Shown here one piece after another: positions 1 to 5,365 of a stretch of DNA of 9,624 nucleotides (its first letter is position 1; each line of letters starts with the position of its first letter). Location: NCBI GenBank assembly GCA_964389305.1, contig CAYMEK010000101.1, positions 1 through 9,624 of the forward strand, in the 5' to 3' direction. The position numbers and the translations under genes were made by a program. The notes under the pieces are model-generated. The model worked only from the letters and a program-made list of their open reading frames with translations, ran no database searches and was not told where the DNA came from. This stretch comes from CAYMEK01 sp964389305. Its GTDB lineage: Bacteria > Spirochaetota > Spirochaetia > SZUA-6 > DRHE01.

Positions 1-157
1 TGTCCCTGCCGATGGTCAGACGCCGGGCGATAGGGATATGGTTGCCCTGGAATGTGATATAGGTCGTGCCCGGTTTTCGTATTCCGCTCAGCCGCTGGCC
101 GACCCGGCTGGTATAGATGATGGTTTCGTTTCGATCGTCGCCGTGATTTCTCTCCAC
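1..157 (-). CDS. Partial gene entering a probable FHA domain (N-terminus only)
   Basis: This reading frame stays open to the left edge, so only about the first 52 residues are visible. I chose the GTG at 157 because a good Shine-Dalgarno (GGGAGG, 168-163) lies 5 nt ahead of it. TTG codons at 190 and 184 are in-frame alternatives, and an in-frame stop further upstream bounds the frame. The visible product begins MERNHGDDRNETIIYTSRVG and ends at the edge with HIPIARRLTIGRD. The last segment resembles the opening beta strands of a forkhead-associated domain, where a short strand is followed by a hydrophobic-x-IGR motif whose Arg contacts phosphothreonine. The rest of the FHA core (SxxH, N) lies outside the window, so the domain call is tentative. 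Codon third positions are GC-rich as in the neighbours, which supports real coding. It follows the UroD-like gene in the same direction after 118 bp. Confidence 0.5.
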   Translation of the reverse strand, partial: MERNHGDDRNETIIYTSRVGQRLSGIRKPGTTYITFQGNHIPIARRLTIGRD

Positions 158-259
158 TTCTCCCTCCCGACCGAAATAGCGCAATGACAAGTGTATACCG
201 CCTCGGCCGCTGGATCAAGAACAAAAGACATCGATGAGAGACCGGTTGTGTCTGAGCCA

Positions 260-272
260 AAGCCTCGGGCTT
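260..272 (-). terminator. Small hairpin just after the UroD-like stop codon
   Basis: Three bases after the TAG of the UroD-like gene, the minus strand reads AAGCC-CGA-GGCTT, a 5-bp stem with a 3-nt loop, followed by TTGG rather than a T run. It is placed like a terminator but is short, so it is a weak candidate only. Confidence 0.2.
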
Positions 273-275
273 CAT

Positions 276-1238
276 CTACTTCCGAGCGGCCTCCACGATC
301 GCCTTGATCGAACCGGGGTCGACCCAAGAGGCGATACTGCAGCCTCCGGCCAGAAAGAAACGGCTCGAGCCCCCCATGTCCAGGGCTTCTCGGACGTGAC
401 GCCTGAGGAAGGCCCTGGTCCGGCGGCTCACGATTTCCTGATCTATTCCTCCCATCACGCAGCCGGGGAACTGCGCTTTCCCCTCCCGCAGTCCGGGGCA
501 GCCGGGATGGCGATCGTACCAGCTCAAGACCTGAACGGGAAGGTCAACGACGTCGCTAAAAAAAAGCTCTTTGCCGTGGATATGGGCGGTATTCATCCTG
601 CCCAGGTCCCTGACGGCCGTCAGCAGCTTGACCACGAAGGGCTTGCAGAAGCGTAAGTATTGCTCCCGGCTCATGATTTCTCCGGAGGCGGGCACGGAAA
701 GGAAGATGCCTGCCGCGCCCAGCCCCAGGGACAGCTTGCAGTAGGCGATCAGATTCTCGGTAACGACCTCGAGAGCCTGCAGCAGAGCCTCTGGCTCGTT
801 TTCCATCAACGCCGGTAGATTTTCCCCGGCCAGGTTGCGTCTCAGGGTCTGCCAGGGATCGAAAACTGTGTCGAGGAAATAGGCCTTTTTCTCGAGAGTC
901 TTACCGATGATCCGCAGAGCCTTTAGCTGGTGACGCCACTCGGATTTTTCCACTTCAAAAAGGGTGATCCTGCGCAGGTCCTCCTTGGAAGCCACCTGCT
1001 CCAGTCCGTCGGGCAGCGGATAGAAGTAGTCGTTCATCACCTTCAGCCAGTCCAGATCGTAGTATTCGAAGAACTCGAGACAGGTGCGGGCGAAGGCCTC
1101 GCCGTTGCCGTGCTGAATGCCGAAGTGGTACCACAGGGAGACCGGAGGCCGGTCCGGCTCCCGGCCCGCCAGGACCGAGTCGATGCGTTCTAGCTTGTTC
1201 ATGCAGGCCATGATGCCAGGAAGAGTCGGGAATTTCAA
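276..1238 (-). CDS. UroD-fold (uroporphyrinogen decarboxylase family) protein, methyltransferase-like
   Basis: This 320-residue product has the features of the uroporphyrinogen decarboxylase superfamily: an N-terminal ERIDSVLAGREPDRPPVSLW segment (17-36), a TIM-barrel-sized body, and a C-terminal SRFFLAGGC...VDPGSIKAIVEAAR strand and helix (about 292-319). It lacks the MRQAGR motif of true haem-pathway UroD and has VSLWYHFG at that place. It therefore belongs with the UroD-like proteins related to corrinoid-dependent methyltransferases such as MtaA. The position where those often carry a metal-binding His-x-Cys reads HIHG (219-222). The substrate cannot be told. The start is ambiguous. TTG at 1238 has GAGGGG 3 nt upstream and AAGGGG 10 nt upstream, while ATG at 1202 gives the usual family beginning MNKLERI but has no visible ribosome site. 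No corrinoid protein or methyltransferase partner is seen beside it, and the next gene upstream diverges from it. Confidence 0.85.
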   Translation of the reverse strand: MKFPTLPGIMACMNKLERIDSVLAGREPDRPPVSLWYHFGIQHGNGEAFARTCLEFFEYYDLDWLKVMNDYFYPLPDGLEQVASKEDLRRITLFEVEKSEWRHQLKALRIIGKTLEKKAYFLDTVFDPWQTLRRNLAGENLPALMENEPEALLQALEVVTENLIAYCKLSLGLGAAGIFLSVPASGEIMSREQYLRFCKPFVVKLLTAVRDLGRMNTAHIHGKELFFSDVVDLPVQVLSWYDRHPGCPGLREGKAQFPGCVMGGIDQEIVSRRTRAFLRRHVREALDMGGSSRFFLAGGCSIASWVDPGSIKAIVEAARK

Positions 1239-1259
1239 CGGCCCCTCGCCCCTTGCCCC

Positions 1260-1278
1260 GCTGACGGTTTTTGTCAGC
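1260..1278. repeat. Inverted repeat in the divergent intergenic region (possible operator or hairpin)
   Basis: GCTGAC-N7-GTCAGC is a perfect 6-bp inverted repeat with loop GGTTTTT. It lies between the start of the UroD-like gene and the deacetylase gene, where operators for divergent genes often sit. Six base pairs in a GC-rich region can occur by chance. Confidence 0.3.
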
Positions 1279-1298
1279 CGGTGCAGGGAGGAAGAGCC

Positions 1299-1355
1299 AT
1301 GAAACCGCCGATGGATCGTTTGTCGGCTCGGGTAAAAAACAGTAGTATTGAATAA
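1299..1355 (+). CDS. Possible 18-codon leader ORF ahead of the deacetylase
   Basis: ATG at 1299 has a strong Shine-Dalgarno, GGGAGG at 1286-1291, with 7-nt spacing. It opens an ORF encoding MKPPMDRLSARVKNSSIE, ending in TAA 23 nt before the deacetylase start. The peptide has no run of one amino acid that would mark an attenuation leader and no membrane segment. If the promoter proposed at 1320-1348 is the only one, this ORF would not be transcribed as a whole. It may be chance. Confidence 0.2.
   Translation: MKPPMDRLSARVKNSSIE
1320..1348 (+). promoter_or_regulatory. Candidate sigma-70-type promoter for the deacetylase gene
   Basis: TTGTCG (1320-1325) and TAGTAT (1343-1348) are separated by 17 bp, each matching four of six consensus positions. 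Transcription would begin near 1355, leaving a leader of about 24 nt that contains the AGGAGG ribosome site (1365-1370). Confidence 0.4.
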
Positions 1356-1378
1356 CAGGGAGCCAGGAGGCAGCAGCC

Positions 1379-2398
1379 GTGGTGATCTACAGCGAGGAGT
1401 TCCGGGGAGGGCTGGAGCAATACGGCATTCTCATACCGGTTCGCGAAAGCAAGTTCAGGAGGACCTTTCAGAGCCTCTGCGCCCACCCCGTGCTCGGACC
1501 GCTGGAGCCGCAGTGGCACCTGGAGCATTCGGCAGCCGCCATCACCCGGCAGGACATCGAGCGGGCTCACACGCCGGGCTATGTAAGCAGGTTGTTCTCG
1601 GAGGGGTTGGAGCGGGAGGTTGTTCGCACCTACGAGCTTATCGACGAGCAGGGCAACTATCACCGCTATGATCCCGCCAGGGCGGTCAGCCCGCTGAGCA
1701 AGCTGCTGCAGAGAACGCTGTACGGCATTGCGGGCGGCTTTCAATGCTGCCGGGTCGCCCTGGAGAAAGGTTTCTGCTACTACTTCGGCGGGGGCGCGCA
1801 CCACGCGCAGGCCGATTACGGCAGAGGCTTCTGCCTGCTGAACGACGTGGTCATCGTGCTGCGCAAGGCCCAGGCCGAAGGTCTGATCCGCAGCGCCTGG
1901 GTCATCGACGTGGACGCCCACAAAGGTGACGGCACCGCCGCGATAACAGCAGGCGATCGGAGCATCCGGACTCTGAGCATCCATATGGCCCGCGGCTGGC
2001 CCCTCGACGAGGCCCAGGTCGACAGCCAGGGCAGGGCAAACCTGTCTTTCACTCCCAGCGATATAGACATACCCATCGAGGCCGGCGAGGAGCATCTTTA
2101 CCTCCAGAGGCTTCGGGCGGGCCTGGAGAGCCTGGCCGACCTGTCCCGCCCCGATCTGGCCCTGGTGGTGAGCGGCGTCGACCCCTATGAGCATGACGAG
2201 CTGCCCTCCAGCCGGCTGCTCCGGCTGAGCAGGGAGCAGATGATGGAGAGGGACCTGCTCATCTACACCTTCTTGAAGAACCGCCGGGTCCCGGCCGCCT
2301 ACCTCATGTCCGGGGGCTACGGAGAGCGGAGCTGGGAGGTGTACTACCAATTCCTCGAGTGGGCACTCCTGGACAGGCTGGGTCTGCCCGCCGGCTGA
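1379..2398 (+). CDS. Histone deacetylase / acetylpolyamine amidohydrolase family protein
   Basis: This 339-residue product is a zinc-dependent deacetylase of the arginase/HDAC fold, which removes acetyl groups from acetyl-lysine or acetylated polyamines. Visible landmarks in order are: GGGAHHA with the catalytic His pair (H141, H142); GRGFCLLNDV; the zinc-binding DVDAHKGDGT with ligands D179 and H181; SGVDP supplying the third ligand D268; and SGGYG with the transition-state Tyr (Y314). All expected catalytic residues are present. The usual second His of the DxDxHH motif is Lys (K182), but that position is not a zinc ligand. The start is GTG at 1379 (a second GTG follows directly), with a perfect AGGAGG at 1365-1370 and 8-nt spacing. 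There is no signal peptide, so it is cytoplasmic. It diverges from the UroD-like gene and converges with uxaB, so it is probably transcribed alone. Its natural substrate is not revealed by context. Confidence 0.9.
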   Translation: MVIYSEEFRGGLEQYGILIPVRESKFRRTFQSLCAHPVLGPLEPQWHLEHSAAAITRQDIERAHTPGYVSRLFSEGLEREVVRTYELIDEQGNYHRYDPARAVSPLSKLLQRTLYGIAGGFQCCRVALEKGFCYYFGGGAHHAQADYGRGFCLLNDVVIVLRKAQAEGLIRSAWVIDVDAHKGDGTAAITAGDRSIRTLSIHMARGWPLDEAQVDSQGRANLSFTPSDIDIPIEAGEEHLYLQRLRAGLESLADLSRPDLALVVSGVDPYEHDELPSSRLLRLSREQMMERDLLIYTFLKNRRVPAAYLMSGGYGERSWEVYYQFLEWALLDRLGLPAG

Positions 2399-2469
2399 AT
2401 ATACCCGTACCTCTTCGATCCGCCGGCCGTAAACCGGAAGCCCCGCGGCGAGCGTCGGCTGGTGTCGGA

Positions 2470-2487
2470 AGCCTCGAGATAGAGGCT
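2470..2487. terminator. Hairpin between convergent genes (weak bidirectional terminator candidate)
   Basis: AGCCTC-N6-GAGGCT forms a 6-bp perfect stem in the 113-bp gap between the stops of the deacetylase and uxaB. The position suits a shared terminator, but neither side carries a proper T run. The rest of the gap shows nothing else. Confidence 0.3.
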
Positions 2488-2511
2488 GTCCTTCCTCCCG
2501 CTGTATTTACG

Positions 2512-3987
2512 CTACCGGCTGTTTTTCCGAAGCGCCAGGCTCAGAGCTTTTCTCATTCCCCGTTCGAGGATGTCTGCCAGGAAGGCTTCCACCGCGGCGG
2601 TCAATCCGGGGATGCCGCTGAGCTGTTCACCCCAGAGCCGGCGCTCTGCAAGGATGCCGGCAACGAGTGCGTGAGCGCGGCTCCGGCCCGGCTCGACCTC
2701 GCTCCACCAGCCGCGGAACAGCTCCAGGATCTCCGGAGCGTCGGACAGGGGCAGGGGGCGCCCGTTTGCCTCCCCCCGGTACAGAGCGATCAGGGCCGCC
2801 AGGGAGAAGACCACTGCCTGGGGCAAGCGACCCTTGAGCCGCAGGTACTCATGCAGGGTGGGCAGAACCCTTGCGTTCCACTTGGGAATGGAGTTCAGCG
2901 CGATGGTGGCCAGACGGTGGTCGATGTACGGGTTGGCGAAGCGCTCCAGTACCTGTTCTGCGAAGGGAAGCGTATTGCGGAGCGGAAGAGAGAGGGTCGG
3001 CAGTATTTCCTGGAATACGAGCCGCCGCAGGTAGGCTCCGACCAGCGGGTCCTCCACCGCCTCCCGCACCGTATCCAGGCCGCTGAGCAAGCCCACCGGC
3101 ACCAGGCAGGTATGAGCGCCGTTCATAATCCGGACCTTCCTTTCCCGGTATTGCCTCAACCCCTTGACGATGCTCACGTTCATCCCGGCCCGCCCGGCCG
3201 GAAACTCACCTTCGACCAGCGGCGGACCTTCGATCAGCCAGAGGTGGAACAGCTCGGCCTCCACCAGCAGCTCGTCCCGGTAGCCCAGCTCGTTCTGAAT
3301 CGACTCGATTCTGCCGGCCGGAAAGCCGGGCACGATCCTGTCCACCAGGGTGTTGCAGAAGCAGTTCGCCTGGTCGACCCATCTGCAAAACGGCTGGCCC
3401 AGCTTCCAGAGCTCGGCGTAGCGCAGCACTGCCTGCTTCAAGGCCCGGCCGTTGCTCTCGATAAGCTCGCAGGGCAGGATGATCAAGCCCCTGTCCCTGT
3501 CTCCTCGAAAGCGCTCGAACCTGCGGTGCAGAAACAGGGTGAGCTTGCCCGGGAAGGTGTTTTCCGCTCCCTCCTCGAGGCCTCCGCTTCGCTCGAAGAC
3601 GATCCCGGCTTCGGTAGTGTTGGAGACGACGAAGCGCAGGTGGCTGCTGCCGGCCGGTTCGAGAAACCCTGCGAAGTCTTCATAAGGATCGATGCCCCTC
3701 CGTATGCAGCGGATCAACCGGGTTTCCCGGACAGCCTCCCCGCCTCGCCGCCCGTTCAGCACCACGGTGTACAGGCCGTCCTGCCGGTTGAGTATCTCTA
3801 CCTTTCCCTTCCGAATGGGTTGTACCACGGTCACCGAGGAGCGAAAGTCGCAGCTCTCGTTCATGATATCCACCATCCAGTCGACGAAGGCGCGCAAGAA
3901 ATTCCCCTCACCGAACTGCAGGATGCGGGCGGGGTGCGGCTGCGGCCCGGGAAAGGACTTCCTGTTTAGAAGCGGTAGCGTTCCCAT
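2512..3987 (-). CDS. uxaB: Tagaturonate reductase (altronate oxidoreductase)
   Basis: The enzyme interconverts D-tagaturonate and D-altronate with NAD(H), a cytoplasmic step in galacturonate (pectin sugar acid) breakdown after uronate isomerase. At 491 residues it is close to the E. coli UxaB length of about 483, and it follows that protein almost throughout. The nucleotide-binding start is RILQFGEGNFLRAFVDW (21-37). SNTTEAGI is at 122-129, LPCELIESNG at 171-180, and DQANCFCNTLVDRIVPG at about 205-221. The catalytic long-chain polyol dehydrogenase signature K-x4-N-x2-H is KVRIMNGAH (K284, N289, H292). ANPYIDHRLATIALNS (351-366) and LAALIALYRGE (397-407) are also typical. The ATG at 3987 has GGAAG 5 nt upstream. 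Mannitol dehydrogenase and fructuronate reductase (UxuB) are relatives, but the N-terminal motifs fit UxaB best. UxaA and UxaC partners are not in the window. Confidence 0.93.
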   Translation of the reverse strand: MGTLPLLNRKSFPGPQPHPARILQFGEGNFLRAFVDWMVDIMNESCDFRSSVTVVQPIRKGKVEILNRQDGLYTVVLNGRRGGEAVRETRLIRCIRRGIDPYEDFAGFLEPAGSSHLRFVVSNTTEAGIVFERSGGLEEGAENTFPGKLTLFLHRRFERFRGDRDRGLIILPCELIESNGRALKQAVLRYAELWKLGQPFCRWVDQANCFCNTLVDRIVPGFPAGRIESIQNELGYRDELLVEAELFHLWLIEGPPLVEGEFPAGRAGMNVSIVKGLRQYRERKVRIMNGAHTCLVPVGLLSGLDTVREAVEDPLVGAYLRRLVFQEILPTLSLPLRNTLPFAEQVLERFANPYIDHRLATIALNSIPKWNARVLPTLHEYLRLKGRLPQAVVFSLAALIALYRGEANGRPLPLSDAPEILELFRGWWSEVEPGRSRAHALVAGILAERRLWGEQLSGIPGLTAAVEAFLADILERGMRKALSLALRKNSR

Positions 3988-4019
3988 GCTGGCTTCCGGT
4001 GGTAGATGTCGAGATCCCT

Positions 4020-4047
4020 ATTATACAGGAATCCGCCTGGTTGTCCT
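4020..4047 (-). promoter_or_regulatory. Promoter for uxaB
   Basis: The minus strand carries a perfect TATAAT -10 box (4025-4020) and AGGACA as -35 (4047-4042), with a 16-bp spacer. Transcription would start near 4013, giving a leader of about 26 nt before the uxaB ATG. The -35 matches only the GACA half of the consensus, which suggests a regulated promoter. Confidence 0.6.
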
Positions 4048-4051
4048 GTAT
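4023..4051. promoter_or_regulatory. Inverted repeat over the uxaB promoter: probable operator
   Basis: ATACAGGA (4023-4030) and TCCTGTAT (4044-4051) form an 8-bp perfect inverted repeat separated by 13 bp. Arm centres are 21 bp apart, about two helical turns, so both arms face the same side of DNA as expected for a dimeric regulator. One arm overlaps the uxaB -10 and the other overlaps its -35, a classic repressor arrangement. The binding protein is unknown. The pattern is not the TTGGTATACCAA-like site of enterobacterial ExuR/UxuR. Confidence 0.5.
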
Positions 4052-4092
4052 TTTTGTCAGGCCCTGGCAGCGGGGACCTGCTCCCGTTCGAA

Positions 4093-4121
4093 TTGTTCAA
4101 GTGTGATTGAAATACTATAGT
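4093..4121 (+). promoter_or_regulatory. Promoter for the secreted beta-rich protein
   Basis: TTGTTC (4093-4098) and TATAGT (4116-4121) are separated by exactly 17 bp in a locally AT-rich stretch. The start would be near 4128, leaving a leader of about 28 nt that includes AGGAGG (4142-4147), 8 nt before the ATG. It lies 42 bp from the uxaB operator-like repeat, so a single bound protein could affect both directions. Confidence 0.55.
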
Positions 4122-4155
4122 AACGGTGTATATTGATGGCTAGGAGGATACAGGC

Positions 4156-5175
4156 ATGAAGCGAATACTACTTGTTTTGGGAATGATATTGCTGCTTGCG
4201 GCAGGTTTGTCTGCGCAAGCGGATATAGATTACGCGGATTTCGCGGACGCCTTTCAGACATTTGCCGAAGAGGTGGCGAGCACCCTGCCCGCTTCGGCGG
4301 CGGTTTCGGGACTGAACTGGTCGCCCGCCTACATCGGCCAGTTTCCCCACTTCGGCGTCGGGGTTTCTATAGGCGCGGCCACGATTCCCTATAAGGTCAT
4401 CGAGCCCCTGGTAGACGAGCTGGGAGTGACGCTGCCCTCGGAGTTCGAATACCTCGAGAGGTGGGGGATGCCGATTCCCGGCCTGGCGCTGGACGCCCGT
4501 GTGGGCGGATTCCTCTTTCCGTTCGACGTGGGCTTCAAGTTCGGATTCATCCCGGAAACGCTGCGGGAGAAGATGGGGAAGGTGAACGCCGACTACCTGC
4601 TGGTGGGCGGAGATATCCGGGTGCCGCTTTTGAAGGAGCGGGGACTGCTGCCGACCCTGTCGATCAGCGGCGGCTATACCTTCATGAGGGGTACGGTGGG
4701 CGTGCCGGACATCGTGGGTACAGGAGACTACGAAGTGGACCTGGGCGACTACGGCCTGGGCATCCTTACGGCCACCGCACCGGAGCTGACCTTCACCTGG
4801 CGGACCCACACCTTCGTAGGCAAGCTTCAGGCCAGCAAGAAGCTGCTCATCTTCACTCCCCACCTCGGTCTCGGGACAGCCTACGGCGTGTCGAGCGCCG
4901 GCGGGGGCGTATCGAGCGAGGTACTGTACAATGGTAATCCGATATCTCAGTCGGAGATCGATACGATCGAAACAGTGCTGGACGCGTTTGGTCAGCCGAT
5001 ACCCGATTTGAGCAGCGACGGCATCCTGGTCACCTCCGATGCCAACGGCTTCTCCTTCTGGGTGTACGGCGGCACGGCTATCAACATATTCTTCATCAAG
5101 ATCGACCTCAGCGCCATGTACAACTTCCTGAGCGGGGGCTACGGAGGCGCAGTCAACGTACGCCTTCAGCTGTAG
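4156..5175 (+). CDS. Secreted, probably outer-membrane beta-barrel protein of unknown function
   Basis: I do not recognise a characterised family. The 339-residue product opens with a clear Sec signal peptide: basic MKR, a hydrophobic stretch to about residue 17, and a likely signal peptidase I cut after A-Q-A at 22. There is no lipobox Cys, so it is not a lipoprotein. The mature part is rich in Gly, aromatic residues and alternating polar/hydrophobic strands, for example ALDARVGGFLFPFDVGFKFG, ISGGYTFMRG, and a closing FFIKIDLSAMYNF plus YGGAVNVRLQL. That pattern suits a transmembrane beta-barrel with amphipathic strands to the very end, although the last residue is Leu rather than the usual Phe or Trp. 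Ribosome site and promoter are both strong, which suggests high expression. It diverges from uxaB, and a porin-like role in sugar-acid uptake is possible but unproven. Confidence 0.8.
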   Translation: MKRILLVLGMILLLAAGLSAQADIDYADFADAFQTFAEEVASTLPASAAVSGLNWSPAYIGQFPHFGVGVSIGAATIPYKVIEPLVDELGVTLPSEFEYLERWGMPIPGLALDARVGGFLFPFDVGFKFGFIPETLREKMGKVNADYLLVGGDIRVPLLKERGLLPTLSISGGYTFMRGTVGVPDIVGTGDYEVDLGDYGLGILTATAPELTFTWRTHTFVGKLQASKKLLIFTPHLGLGTAYGVSSAGGGVSSEVLYNGNPISQSEIDTIETVLDAFGQPIPDLSSDGILVTSDANGFSFWVYGGTAINIFFIKIDLSAMYNFLSGGYGGAVNVRLQL

Positions 5176-5220
5176 GCTGGAAACAGCGCTGATATAGAAT
5201 ACAAAAGCGAGCCGGTAACC

Positions 5221-5243
5221 GAGGGGCCGGGCGGTTGGCCCTC
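5221..5243. terminator. GC-rich hairpin between convergent genes
   Basis: GAGGG(G)CC and GGCCCTC can form seven base pairs with one bulged G and an 8-nt loop. It lies in the 190-bp gap between the stops of the secreted protein gene and the MalT-type gene. No T run follows on either strand, so termination is uncertain. The remainder of the gap shows no gene or clear site. Confidence 0.3.
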
Positions 5244-5365
5244 CTGTTCGTCCACGCTTGCGCTCATCCGTCGGGTATCAATATAAGAACCCGGAGGTAA
5301 GGGCGTAACCGATCGAAAGTATGGGTTTGGTAGGGTTTGAGACTTTTGCGCCCCAGGCATCCGGC

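Noticed and set aside
158..231. Extending the left-edge gene upstream to an ATG at 231 through a -1 frameshift near 190
   Set aside because: The join would give a plausible peptide, but it needs a frameshift, the ATG has no ribosome site, and the GTG at 157 with GGGAGG explains the gene without it.
1274..2350. A 358-codon open frame on the minus strand opposite the deacetylase
   Set aside because: The plus-strand frame has all HDAC catalytic motifs and a perfect ribosome site; the antisense frame has none.
2359..3969. A 536-codon open frame on the plus strand opposite uxaB
   Set aside because: It is entirely antisense to an unmistakable uxaB, its composition is Pro/Gln/Arg/Ala-rich without domain features, and such frames are common opposite GC-rich genes.
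5184..5191. 8-bp palindrome CAGCGCTG after the secreted protein gene
   Set aside because: It is too short and lacks context; such palindromes are expected by chance in GC-rich DNA.
5281..5305. Weak inverted repeat CGGGT...ACCCG as a terminator of the MalT-type gene
   Set aside because: It has only five base pairs with a 12-nt loop and no T run.
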